Shown here: positions 16,707-25,439 of the stretch, one piece after another
How positions within the stretch are numbered: position 1 is the first letter of the stretch
Layout of the letters: every line of letters begins with the position of its first letter
From: Imbroritus primus
Lineage (GTDB): Bacteria; Pseudomonadota; Gammaproteobacteria; Burkholderiales; Burkholderiaceae
Assembly (NCBI RefSeq): GCF_964332355.1
Contig: NZ_OZ201293.1
Coordinates: 3,100,001 to 3,164,000 of the forward strand
Direction: 5' to 3'
Length of the DNA: 64,000 nt
Position numbers and translations under genes: made by a program
Notes under the pieces: model-generated
What the model was told of the DNA's origin: nothing
The model's input: only the letters and a program-made list of their open reading frames with translations
The model's database searches: none

Positions 16707-17462
16707 ATGCCCGTATCGCCGCGCCCGACTGCCTCGGAACCCGCCTCCGCCCTGTACCAGCAGGTCAAGGACTATATCGCCCGCAAGATCCAGGAAGGCG
16801 AGTGGAAACCCGGCGACCGGGTACCCTCGGAGCAGGAGCTGGTTACGCTGTTCGGCATCTCCCGCATGACCGTCAACCGCGCGCTGCGCGAGCTTGCCGA
16901 GCAGGGCCGCGTGGTGCGCGTGGCGGGCGTGGGTACCTTCGTGGCCGAGGAAAAAGTGCAGTCGCCACTGCTAACGGTGGTGAACCTGCCAGATGAAATC
17001 CGCCAGCGCGGCCACGACTACAGCTGCGACGTGGTCACGGTCGAACGCATCGCCGCACCGCTCGAGGTAGCGGCGGCGCTCGACCTGCGCACGGGCGAAT
17101 CGGTCTTCCACTCGGTGTGCGTGCACCGCGAAAACGGTTTACCGGTGCAGCTCGAGGACCGCTACGTCAATCCGCGCGTCGCGCCCGATTTCCTGGCCCA
17201 GCATTTCGACGAAACCAAGCCGGGCGAGTACCTGCTGCGCACCGTGCCGTACGACCTCGTGGAGCACGTGGTGGATGCCATCGCCGCCACGCCCGAGCAG
17301 GCGCAACTGCTGGAGATGCCGGCCGCCCAGCCGTGCCTCGTCCTGACGCGCCGCACCTGGACCAGCGGGACACCGGTCACCTTCGTGCGCTGCATCCACC
17401 CAGGCAACCGCTACCGGCTGGGCGGGCGCTTTCACGTCGAGGGCAACCCGGCCATTGGCTGA
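16707..17462 (+). CDS. hutC: HutC, GntR-family repressor of histidine utilisation
   Basis: 251 residues. An N-terminal GntR winged helix (ALYQQVKDYIARKIQEGEWKPGDRVPSEQELV, SRMTVNRALRELAEQG) is followed by a UTRA ligand domain (about 95-240; QLEDRYVNPRVAPDFLAQ, TVPYDLVEHVVDAI, CLVLTRRTWTSGTPVTFVR). In characterised relatives HutC binds urocanate and releases the hut promoters. The ATG at 16707 directly precedes the conserved helix region; the frame is open from 16620 without support. It is followed by a 470-nt gap and then hutU on the same strand, with a HutC-like palindrome before hutU. Confidence 0.92.
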   Translation: MPVSPRPTASEPASALYQQVKDYIARKIQEGEWKPGDRVPSEQELVTLFGISRMTVNRALRELAEQGRVVRVAGVGTFVAEEKVQSPLLTVVNLPDEIRQRGHDYSCDVVTVERIAAPLEVAAALDLRTGESVFHSVCVHRENGLPVQLEDRYVNPRVAPDFLAQHFDETKPGEYLLRTVPYDLVEHVVDAIAATPEQAQLLEMPAAQPCLVLTRRTWTSGTPVTFVRCIHPGNRYRLGGRFHVEGNPAIG

Positions 17463-17932
17463 ACGGCCTGCCGGTGGCCGTCAGCGCGGCAACGGTGCCC
17501 GCCCGCACCCACGCCACATGCCCAGGCCGATGGAGCACGCGGGATTCCGGTCCGACAACATATCGCCCCCGGCCCTGGACGCGTGATGACGTCTATTCGA
17601 AACACCGCCTAGCCTTCCGCCAGCCCCCTTCGCCCTGATCGCACGACAGCGTCGCAGCCTTCCGTCCGGTCTGGGATACAGGTCGCACATTTCACCCCAA
17701 GCCCGGTGCAGACGAACGTCCCATGCCGGCTATGGCATGGTCACAACGCTTTCCGCGCAAAAACACTGGTGCGTTTCGGATTGATCTCCTATACTTGTAT
17801 ATACAGGAACATACAGCATCATTTGCGCCCGGTTTTCCCCTTCCGGCTTCCGGGCCCATCCCCTTGTTCCGACACCTTTTCTGCCGGGTGCGCGTGCACC
17901 CGGCCCGACATGCGATCCAAGGAGATTGACCG
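17463..17932 (+). other. 470-nt hutC-hutU intergenic region
   Basis: No gene is supported here on either strand. The region carries the hutU control elements: the palindromic operator at 17796-17805 and the AAGGAGATTG ribosome site directly before hutU. In many relatives hutH sits at this kind of position; it is absent. Confidence 0.5.
17794..17807. promoter_or_regulatory. HutC-type operator before hutU
   Basis: A perfect 10-bp palindrome TGTATATACA (17796-17805), with one further symmetric base pair at 17794/17807. It is close to the TGTATATACA-like sites bound by HutC in pseudomonads (from memory), and lies about 125 nt before hutU. A related ATACA half-site follows at 17811-17815. Confidence 0.7.
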
Positions 17933-19630
17933 ATGAACGCCAATGAACAATTCCTGAGCGCCACCGGCAAGCGCGTCATCCGCGCCCCGCAAGGCACCGA
18001 GCTGCATTGCAAGAACTGGCTGATCGAAGCCGCCTACCGTATGATCCAGAACAACCTCGACCCCGACGTGGCCGAGCGCCCGGAAGACCTGGTGGTGTAC
18101 GGTGGCATCGGCAAGGCCGCGCGTAACTGGGAATGTTTCGACGCCATCCTCGCCGCACTGCGCAACCTCGCGCCGACCGAATCGCTGCTGGTGCAATCGG
18201 GCAAGCCGGTGGGCGTATTCCCGACGCACGAGAACGCCCCGCGCGTGCTGATCGCCAACTCCAACCTCGTGCCGCACTGGGCCAACTGGGACAAGTTCAA
18301 CGAACTCGACCGTGCCGGCCTGATGATGTACGGCCAGATGACGGCCGGCTCGTGGATCTACATCGGTACCCAGGGCATCGTGCAGGGCACCTACGAAACC
18401 TTTGTCGAAGCTGGCCGCCAGCACTACAACGGCGACCTCACCGGCAAATGGATCCTGACCGCCGGCCTCGGCGGCATGGGCGGCGCGCAGCCGCTGGCCG
18501 GCGTGCTGGCCGGCGCATGCGTACTGGCCGTGGAGTGCCAGGAATCGCGCATCGACTTCCGCATCCGCACGCGCTATCTCGACAAGAAGGCCACCACCAT
18601 CGACGAAGCGCTGGCCATGATTGCCGATGCCACGTCCAAGGGCGAAGCCATCTCGGTCGGCCTGCTCGGCAACGCCGCCGAAGTGCTACCGCAACTGGTG
18701 AAGCGCGCACAGGCCGGCGGCATGCGTCCGGACATGGTCACCGACCAGACCTCGGCCCACGACCTCGTCAATGGCTACCTGCCCAAGGGCTGGACCGTCG
18801 AACAGTGGGAAGCGCAGCGCACGGCCGATCCCAAGTCGGTCGAACTGGCTGCACGCAAGTCGGTGGTCGATCATGTGAACGCCATGCTGGCCTTCCAGCA
18901 GATGGGCATCCCGACGCTCGACTATGGCAACAACATCCGCCAGGTCGCGCTCGAGGAAGGCGTGCAGAACGCCTTTGATTTCCCCGGTTTCGTGCCGGCC
19001 TATATCCGCCCGCTGTTCTGCCGTGGCAAGGGTCCGTTCCGCTGGGTCGCGCTGTCGGGCGATCCGGAAGACATCTACAAGACCGACCAGAAGATGAAGG
19101 AGCTGTTCCCCGAGGACAAGCCGCTGCACCGCTGGCTCGACATGGCGCGCGAGCGCATCGCCTTCCAGGGCCTGCCGGCGCGCATCTGCTGGGTGGGCCT
19201 CGATGAGCGCCACCGCGCCGGCCTGGCCTTCAACGAAATGGTCCGCAAGGGCGAGCTGAAAGCGCCGGTGGTGATCGGCCGCGACCACCTCGACTGCGGC
19301 TCGGTGGCCTCGCCGAACCGCGAGACCGAAGCCATGCGCGATGGCTCGGACGCCGTGTCCGACTGGCCGCTGCTCAACGCCATGCTGAACACCGCCGGCG
19401 GCGCGACCTGGGTCAGCCTGCACCACGGTGGCGGCGTGGGCATGGGCTTCTCGCAGCACTCGGGCGTGGTCATCGTCGCGGACGGTACCGATGAAGCCGC
19501 CAAGCGCCTCGAGCGCGTGCTGTGGAACGATCCGGGCACGGGCGTGATGCGCCATGCCGACGCAGGCTACGATATCGCCATCGCATGCGCCAAGGAAAAG
19601 GGCCTGAACCTCCCGATGGTGGGCCGGTGA
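17933..19630 (+). CDS. hutU: HutU, urocanate hydratase
   Basis: 565 residues, normal length for urocanase. Contains the NAD+-binding glycine stretch TAGLGGMGGAQPLAG and the C-terminal signature GRDHLDCGSVASPNRETE / HHGGGVGMGFSQHSG. It converts urocanate to 4-imidazolone-5-propanoate in the cytoplasm, second step of histidine breakdown. A strong AAGGAG precedes the ATG. First gene of the hutU-D-I-F-G run; its TGA overlaps the GTG of hutD. Confidence 0.97.
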   Translation: MNANEQFLSATGKRVIRAPQGTELHCKNWLIEAAYRMIQNNLDPDVAERPEDLVVYGGIGKAARNWECFDAILAALRNLAPTESLLVQSGKPVGVFPTHENAPRVLIANSNLVPHWANWDKFNELDRAGLMMYGQMTAGSWIYIGTQGIVQGTYETFVEAGRQHYNGDLTGKWILTAGLGGMGGAQPLAGVLAGACVLAVECQESRIDFRIRTRYLDKKATTIDEALAMIADATSKGEAISVGLLGNAAEVLPQLVKRAQAGGMRPDMVTDQTSAHDLVNGYLPKGWTVEQWEAQRTADPKSVELAARKSVVDHVNAMLAFQQMGIPTLDYGNNIRQVALEEGVQNAFDFPGFVPAYIRPLFCRGKGPFRWVALSGDPEDIYKTDQKMKELFPEDKPLHRWLDMARERIAFQGLPARICWVGLDERHRAGLAFNEMVRKGELKAPVVIGRDHLDCGSVASPNRETEAMRDGSDAVSDWPLLNAMLNTAGGATWVSLHHGGGVGMGFSQHSGVVIVADGTDEAAKRLERVLWNDPGTGVMRHADAGYDIAIACAKEKGLNLPMVGR

Positions 19631-20202
19631 CCCTGCCTGACCGACGCTTCACACTCGCCAGCCTGACACCGCAGCCGTGGAAAAACGGCGGCGGTGTGAC
19701 ACGCGAGATTGCCGCGATGCCGGCCGGCGCCGGCATGGACGATTTCCTCTGGCGCATCAGCGTGGCGGAGATTGCCTCGTCCGGCCCCTTCTCGTGCTTC
19801 GCCGGTATCGACCGGCAGATCATGCTGCTCGAAGGCGATGGCGTACACCTGCATGGACAGGGAATCGATCATCGCCTCGATGTGCCGCTCGCGCCGTTCG
19901 CCTTCGATGGCGGCGCAGCGCTCGCGGCCACCCTGCTGGGCGGCGTGACGCATGACCTGAACGTGATGACGCGACGGGGCCGGATGCGCGCCGACATACA
20001 TGTACTCCGGCGTGCAGGGCGCCTGCCCGCGTGCGATGCTCTGATGCTGCTGGCGCTTCGCGGCCGCTGGGCGCCACATGGCTTGCAGGCGGGTGAAGGT
20101 GCACTGTGGACCCACGTCTGCGGCGCGCACGAACTGGTGCCGGATACGTCGGCGGATGCCGCGCTCGTGGCGATCTGCCTGTCGCGCATGGCGACACCTT
20201 AG
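19627..20202 (+). CDS. hutD: HutD family protein
   Basis: 191 residues, cupin-fold HutD family: TLASLTPQPWKNGGGVTREIAAMP and FLWRISVAEIASSGPFSCFAGIDRQIMLLEG are the characteristic segments. Translation starts at GTG 19627, overlapping the hutU stop (GTGA), which gives translational coupling. HutD is thought to limit hut expression or bind a pathway intermediate such as formylglutamate; no enzymatic role is proven. Its place inside the operon matches pseudomonads and other betaproteobacteria. Confidence 0.9.
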   Translation: MTLPDRRFTLASLTPQPWKNGGGVTREIAAMPAGAGMDDFLWRISVAEIASSGPFSCFAGIDRQIMLLEGDGVHLHGQGIDHRLDVPLAPFAFDGGAALAATLLGGVTHDLNVMTRRGRMRADIHVLRRAGRLPACDALMLLALRGRWAPHGLQAGEGALWTHVCGAHELVPDTSADAALVAICLSRMATP

Positions 20203-20224
20203 TCACGACCAACGAGGACTGCAT

Positions 20225-21469
20225 ATGCATGGACGCTCCGCTTCCCCCAGTGCCGATGGCCTGTGGCACAACCTTCATGTCCTGCCCGACGCCGACCCCG
20301 ACCACGCCGTGCGCGACGCCGCGCTGGTGGTGGAAGATGGACGAATCCTCTGGATCGGCGCGCATGCCGCACTGCCCGCACACTACGCTGCGTTGCCACG
20401 TCACGACGGTGCAGGCGCATGGGTCACGCCCGGGCTGATCGACTGCCACACGCACCTCGTCTATGGCGGTCAGCGCGCCGATGAATTCGCCATGCGGCTG
20501 GCCGGCGCGAACTACGAAGACATCGCGCGCGCCGGCGGCGGCATTGCTTCCACCGTACGCCTCACGCGCGCGGCCAGCGAACAGGAACTGTTCGATACGG
20601 CTGCTGCACGCCTGCGACCGCTGCTGGCGGAAGGCGTCACCACCATCGAGATCAAGTCCGGCTATGGCCTGTCGCTGGAGGCCGAGCGGCGGCAGTTGCG
20701 CGTGGCGCGGCAGCTGGGCCAGGCATTCGGTGTGACCGTATCGACCACCTTCCTCGGCGCGCATGCCTTGCCGCCCGAGTATGCCGGACGCGCCGATGAA
20801 TACATCGACCTGGTGTGTGACACGATGATGCCGGCCCTGGCCGAAGAAGGCCTCGTCGACGCCGTGGATGCATTCTGCGAAACCATCGGCTTTTCGCCCG
20901 CGCAGACCGAACGCGTGTTCCGCGCCGCCCAGGCGCTGGGCCTGCCGGTGAAGCTGCATGCCGAACAGCTATCGAACCTGCAGGGCGCGGCATTGGCCGC
21001 GCGTTACACCGCATTGTCCGCCGACCATCTCGAGCATCTGGACGAATCCAGCGTCGTGGCGATGGCGGCTGCGGGCACCGTAGCCGTGCTGCTGCCGGGC
21101 GCATTCTATTTCCTGCGCGACACCAAGGTGCCGCCCATCGACCTGCTGCGCCGCCACGGGGTGCCGATGGCGGTCTCGACCGACCACAATCCCGGCACAT
21201 CGCCCACGACGTCGCTGCTGTTGATGATGAACATGGCCTGTACCCTGTTCCGCCTGACCGTGCCGGAAGTGCTGGCCGGCGTGACACGCCATGCGGCGAC
21301 CGCACTCGGCCTGGCCGACCGCGCCGGCCGCCTGGAGGCCGGCCGCGCCGCCGACTTCGTCCTGTGGGATGTCGCCAGCCCCGCCGAACTGGCCTACTGG
21401 TTCGGCCGCAATCCCGCCGCCTGCGTGGTGCGGCAGGGGTGCATCTTTCCTCGGGAGACACACGTATGA
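20225..21469 (+). CDS. hutI: HutI, imidazolonepropionase
   Basis: 414 residues, amidohydrolase superfamily. Metal ligands include the HTH of DCHTHLVYGGQRADEF; substrate segment IEIKSGYGLSLEAERRQLRV; later HAEQLSN, SADHLEH and STDHNPGTSPT are all conserved. It hydrolyses 4-imidazolone-5-propanoate to N-formimidoyl-glutamate. ATG at 20225 gives family length; the frame upstream is read-through of hutD in another frame. Stop overlaps the hutF ATG (ATGA). Confidence 0.96.
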   Translation: MHGRSASPSADGLWHNLHVLPDADPDHAVRDAALVVEDGRILWIGAHAALPAHYAALPRHDGAGAWVTPGLIDCHTHLVYGGQRADEFAMRLAGANYEDIARAGGGIASTVRLTRAASEQELFDTAAARLRPLLAEGVTTIEIKSGYGLSLEAERRQLRVARQLGQAFGVTVSTTFLGAHALPPEYAGRADEYIDLVCDTMMPALAEEGLVDAVDAFCETIGFSPAQTERVFRAAQALGLPVKLHAEQLSNLQGAALAARYTALSADHLEHLDESSVVAMAAAGTVAVLLPGAFYFLRDTKVPPIDLLRRHGVPMAVSTDHNPGTSPTTSLLLMMNMACTLFRLTVPEVLAGVTRHAATALGLADRAGRLEAGRAADFVLWDVASPAELAYWFGRNPAACVVRQGCIFPRETHV

Positions 21470-22854
21470 CGACGGGTGAACTGTTCGCCAGCGACGCCCT
21501 GCTGCCAGACGGCTGGGCACGCGATGTGCTGCTGCGCTGGGATGCCGCCGGCACCTTGTGCAGCATCGAGGCCGACGCGCAGGCTGATGCGGCCGTCCCG
21601 CGCGCGCCGGGTCCGCTGCTGCCAGGCATGCCGAACCTCCACTCGCACGCGTTCCAGCGTGCCTTTGCCGGCCTGACGGAATTCCGCGGCAATCCGCAGG
21701 ACAGCTTCTGGAGCTGGCGCGCGGAGATGTACCGCTTTGCGCTGCGCATCTCGCCGGAAGCGCTGCAGGCCATCGCCACGCAGTTGTATATCGACATGCT
21801 CAAGGCCGGCTACACCTCGGTCTGCGAATTCCACTACGTGCATCACGACACCGATGGCAAGCCGTATGCCGATGCCGCGGAGCTGTCGCTACGCCTGCTC
21901 GCCGCCGCACAGGCGGCGGGCATCGGCATCACCCTGCTGCCGGTGCTGTACCAGACCGCCGGCTTCGGCGGCACGCCGCCGCTCGCGCATCAGCGCCGCT
22001 TCATCCATTCGACGGACCGCATGGTGGCCCTGTTGGAACGCCTGCAACCGGAATGCACGGTACCCGGCCGCAAACTGGGGCTGGCGCCGCATTCGCTGCG
22101 CGCCGTGCCACCCGATAGCCTGCGCCTGGCGGTCGAGGCGCTCCACGCGCTCGATGCCGCTGCACCGGTGCACATCCATATCGCCGAGCAGGTGCAGGAA
22201 GTGCAGGATTGCATGCAATGGAGCGGCCAGCGTCCGGTTGCGTGGCTGCTCGATCACGTCGCGCTCGACAAGCGCTGGTGCCTGGTGCATGCCACGCATC
22301 TCGACGACGATGAACTGGCGCGCACCGCCGCCTCTGGCGCCATCGTCGGCATCTGCCCGACGACCGAAGCCAATCTGGGCGATGGTATCTTCCCGACCGA
22401 GCGTTATCTGGCGGCGGGCGGCGCATGGGGCATCGGTTCGGACAGCCACATCAGCGTCAGCGTCAGTGAAGAGTTGCGCTGGCTCGAGTATGCACAACGG
22501 CTCACGACCCTGCGACGCAATGTGCTGGCCAGCGAGCGTGCTCCGCAGGTCGCCACGCGCCTGTACCAGGCCGCGGTGAGCGGCGGCGCGCAGGCCAGCG
22601 CGCGGGCCGTGGCCGGACTCGCCACCGGGCAGCAGGCCGACTTCATGATCCTCGATGCCAGCAATGCCGATGTCGCGGGACTCGCACCGGACGCCGCGCT
22701 GTCGGCACACGTGTTCTCGCATCGCGGCACGGCTGCCATCGCCGAGGTCTGGCAAGGCGGCAAGCGTATGGTGCAACACGGCCGGCATGTGCTCGATGCC
22801 ACGGCGGCGCGCGACTACATCGCGGCGCGCGCCTCCCTGCTGAACGAGGCGTAG
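21466..22854 (+). CDS. hutF: HutF, formimidoylglutamate deiminase
   Basis: 462 residues, amidohydrolase related to guanine/atrazine deaminases: PGMPNLHSHAFQRAFAGLTE (metal histidines), EFHYVHHDTDGKPY, HIHIAEQVQEVQDC, GIGSDSHISVSVSEELRW. It removes ammonia from N-formimidoyl-glutamate giving N-formylglutamate, and thereby marks the five-step histidine pathway rather than the one-step formiminoglutamase route. ATG overlaps the hutI stop. Confidence 0.95.
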   Translation: MTTGELFASDALLPDGWARDVLLRWDAAGTLCSIEADAQADAAVPRAPGPLLPGMPNLHSHAFQRAFAGLTEFRGNPQDSFWSWRAEMYRFALRISPEALQAIATQLYIDMLKAGYTSVCEFHYVHHDTDGKPYADAAELSLRLLAAAQAAGIGITLLPVLYQTAGFGGTPPLAHQRRFIHSTDRMVALLERLQPECTVPGRKLGLAPHSLRAVPPDSLRLAVEALHALDAAAPVHIHIAEQVQEVQDCMQWSGQRPVAWLLDHVALDKRWCLVHATHLDDDELARTAASGAIVGICPTTEANLGDGIFPTERYLAAGGAWGIGSDSHISVSVSEELRWLEYAQRLTTLRRNVLASERAPQVATRLYQAAVSGGAQASARAVAGLATGQQADFMILDASNADVAGLAPDAALSAHVFSHRGTAAIAEVWQGGKRMVQHGRHVLDATAARDYIAARASLLNEA

Positions 22855-22939
22855 GTAAGCGAATCATCGCCCTGATGAAAACCATGCCGTGGCGACCCTT
22901 TGCAGAGGTCTCCGCGGCATTCGATACGGACCAATAACC

Positions 22940-23749
22940 ATGGCGCATCCTCCCTTCATCCTGAAACAGGGCACCGCACCGCTGCTGGTGTCCATGCCGC
23001 ACATCGGCACCCACGTGCCCGATGCCCTGGCAGCGCGGCTGACCGACGAAGGGCGGCGCGTGCCGGATACCGACTGGCACCTGCCGCTGCTCTACGACTT
23101 CGCCGAATCGCTGGGCGCATCGATCCTGATGGCGACGCACTCGCGTTACGCGATCGACCTGAACCGACCGTCCGACAACGCCAACCTGTATCCGGGGCAG
23201 GACACCACCGGCCTGTGCCCCGTCGATACCTTCGACAAGACGCCGCTGTACCAGAACGGCATCGGCCCCGACGACGCCGAGATCGCCGTGCGACGCGACA
23301 GCATATGGACGCCCTATCACCACGCGCTGCAGCAGGAACTGGCGCGCCTGCGCACGCTGCACCCGAGCGTAGCGCTGTGGGATGCGCACTCAATCCGTTC
23401 TGAATTGCCACGCTTCTTCGAGGGCCGGCTGCCGGACTTCAACCTCGGCACAGCCAACGGTACGAGCTGCGATCCCGCGCTGGCGGATGCGGTACTCGCC
23501 ATCGCGCAAGCCGCGACGCCATTCACGGCAGTGCTGAACGGGCGCTTCAAGGGCGGCTACATCACGCGCCAGTACGGCAAGCCATCCGACGGCGTGCATG
23601 CCATCCAGCTCGAACTGTCGCAACGCGTGTACATGAACGAAACCCATCCGTTTGCCTACCGCGAAGATCTGGCGGCACAGGTCAAGCCGCATCTCAAGGC
23701 GATGCTCGCTGCGGTGCTGGCACATGTCGGCGCAGCGCGGCAGGCCTGA
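22940..23749 (+). CDS. hutG: HutG, N-formylglutamate deformylase
   Basis: 269 residues of the N-formylglutamate amidohydrolase family (LVSMPHIGTHVPDALAAR, ATHSRYAIDLNRPSDN, ALWDAHSIRSELPRFF, GYITRQYGKPSDGVHAIQLE). It yields glutamate and formate, final step of the HutF route. Start at 22940; the frame is open from 22889 but the added residues are not conserved. The 85-nt gap after hutF is the largest in the run. A GC hairpin (TGGCTGGC 23781-23788 / GCCAGCCA 23801-23808) without U-run follows and may end the operon. Confidence 0.95.
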   Translation: MAHPPFILKQGTAPLLVSMPHIGTHVPDALAARLTDEGRRVPDTDWHLPLLYDFAESLGASILMATHSRYAIDLNRPSDNANLYPGQDTTGLCPVDTFDKTPLYQNGIGPDDAEIAVRRDSIWTPYHHALQQELARLRTLHPSVALWDAHSIRSELPRFFEGRLPDFNLGTANGTSCDPALADAVLAIAQAATPFTAVLNGRFKGGYITRQYGKPSDGVHAIQLELSQRVYMNETHPFAYREDLAAQVKPHLKAMLAAVLAHVGAARQA

Positions 23750-23858
23750 CAGCAAAGCAACGATAGAGAGGGACAGGGATTGGCTGGCCGCAGGACATGC
23801 GCCAGCCACCCGCTGAAAGCCTGCGCACCGGCATGACGCCGGCACACACAGCCGATTT

Positions 23859-24299
23859 TCAATAACGATATCCGGAACCGGCACCTGCCGGCGCAAGGCC
23901 GCGTCGGGGCGCACCACCGGCGTGCAGGCCATGCGCGCGCAGACGGCGCATGCCGGCCCAGAAAAGCGCGCGCTCGTCGGCCGTCAGCCGCGCGTTGGCA
24001 GTCTCCAGGCAACGATCGAGATGCCGACCGGGATGAATGCCGAGCTCGAGCGCCGCGCAAAAGCACACCAGCAGGTCGCGCGACACCCAGCTGCCGAGCC
24101 ACGCATCAAAGGTCGCTGCCAGCGCCGTGTCATAGCGCGCCTCGCCGCGTGCGCAGGCGGTCCGCGCGGCCTGTTCGGCCGCGTGTGTCACGCTGCGGAC
24201 CTCCCACATCAGGTCGTTGAGACGCATCAGGGGAGTGCCGCCACGGGCACGCGCAGGGAGTCCAGTTGCGTCCATTCGACAATCGCCCACGTACAGCAT
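23859..24299 (-). CDS. Hypothetical protein
   Basis: 146 residues (or 138 from the ATG at 24275). I do not recognise it. The middle part (NDLMWEVRSVTHAAEQAARTACARGEARYDTALAATFDAWLGSW...) looks helical and has a normal coding character with two Cys in VCFCAALELG; the C-terminus is Gly/Ala/Arg-rich and low-complexity. No signal or membrane segment. It sits alone between hutG (convergent) and the Bug gene of island A (same strand, 77 nt upstream). Confidence 0.5.
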   Translation of the reverse strand: MLYVGDCRMDATGLPARARGGTPLMRLNDLMWEVRSVTHAAEQAARTACARGEARYDTALAATFDAWLGSWVSRDLLVCFCAALELGIHPGRHLDRCLETANARLTADERALFWAGMRRLRAHGLHAGGAPRRGLAPAGAGSGYRY

Positions 24300-24356
24300 G
24301 TGAATATCGAACGCCGACCGTCCATGGCGGCGGCCTCCCTGCCAGGCCCAAGCGAG

Positions 24357-24374
24357 GCAGCCCCGAAAGGCTGC
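24357..24374 (-). terminator. Possible terminator hairpin after island A
   Basis: GCAGCC (24357-24362) pairs with GGCTGC (24369-24374), just beyond the Bug stop at 24377. No U-run follows on the minus strand, so function is uncertain. Confidence 0.3.
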
Positions 24375-24376
24375 GC

Positions 24377-25381
24377 TCAGTCGACAGTGATGTTGCGCTT
24401 GCGGATCACATCGCTCCAGCGGACGCTTTCACTCTGGATGGCGCTGGCCAGCTGTTCCGGCGTGCCGCCCGTGGCTTTCATGCCCAGCCCTGACAGCTTC
24501 TCGTTGACAGTGGTTTCAGACAGCGCGGTATTGGCATGCTGGTTGAGCTTGCGCACCACATCGCGCGGCGTGTTGGCGGGGGCCATCAGGGCATACCAGG
24601 AAATTGCCTCGAACTTCGGGAAGCCCTGTTCGGCGATGGTCGGCACGTCCGGCAGCAGCGGCGAGCGCTTCGGGCTGGCGACGCCGATGGCGTGCAGCTT
24701 GCCGGACTTGATGTACGGCAACGCGGACTGCACCTGCGCGATCATCATGGTGACCTGGCCGCCCACGAGGTCGGTCATGGCGGGGCTCACGCCGCGGTAC
24801 GGCACGTGGATCATCTTGACGTTGGCTTCGAGCTGCAGCAGTTCGCCCGCGAGGTGCGCCTGGCTGCCGGCACCCGGCGAGGCAAACGTCAGTTGGCCGG
24901 CCTTCTGGTTGGCGAGCTTGAGCAGGTCGGCGAGATTCTTCGCCGGCACGCTGGCGTTGACCACCAGCACGTTTTCCGCGGTCGCAAGCATGGCGATCGG
25001 CGCGAGGTCCGACTGCTTGTACGGCAGGCTGGGCATCAGCGACGGGTTCACCGCGATGTTGCCGACCGGCACCAGCGCAATGGTGTAGCCATCGGGCGCG
25101 GACTTGGCCACCGAATCGACACCGATGGTACCTGCAGCACCCGCCTTGTTGTCGACCAGGATGCTCTGGCCGAGCGAGCGGCCCATGCTTTCGCCGACCA
25201 CGCGGCCGAGCACGTCGGCCGGACCGCCGGCGGCGAACGGCACCACCAGGCGGATCGGCTTGTTCGGGAAGGTCTGCGCAAAGGCAGGCGCGGCCAGCAT
25301 GCACGCGAGGCCGGCAGCCAGCCAGCTGGTGCGACTGCCTCGAACGAGGCGCTGAAGAAGTGATTGGGCAGCAAGCTTCAT
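24377..25381 (-). CDS. Bug-family tripartite tricarboxylate transporter receptor
   Basis: 334 residues. Signal peptide to about residue 36 (LAAPAFAQ), then the Bug fold opening FPNKPIRLVVPFAAGGPADVLGRVV and NKAGAAGTIGVDSVAKS, the family's ligand-loop segments. Bug proteins are periplasmic solute receptors, usually for carboxylates; betaproteobacteria have many without a nearby membrane component, as here. Last gene of island A, 58 nt after the acyl-CoA dehydrogenase, so the receptor probably binds the acid degraded by this operon. ATG 25381 begins the signal; the longer frame is unsupported. Confidence 0.9.
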   Translation of the reverse strand: MKLAAQSLLQRLVRGSRTSWLAAGLACMLAAPAFAQTFPNKPIRLVVPFAAGGPADVLGRVVGESMGRSLGQSILVDNKAGAAGTIGVDSVAKSAPDGYTIALVPVGNIAVNPSLMPSLPYKQSDLAPIAMLATAENVLVVNASVPAKNLADLLKLANQKAGQLTFASPGAGSQAHLAGELLQLEANVKMIHVPYRGVSPAMTDLVGGQVTMMIAQVQSALPYIKSGKLHAIGVASPKRSPLLPDVPTIAEQGFPKFEAISWYALMAPANTPRDVVRKLNQHANTALSETTVNEKLSGLGMKATGGTPEQLASAIQSESVRWSDVIRKRNITVD

Positions 25382-25439
25382 TGTAATTTCCTCTGGTTGG
25401 TGCACGACGCGGACCGGCGAGGTCCGTGCCGCAGCAAGT

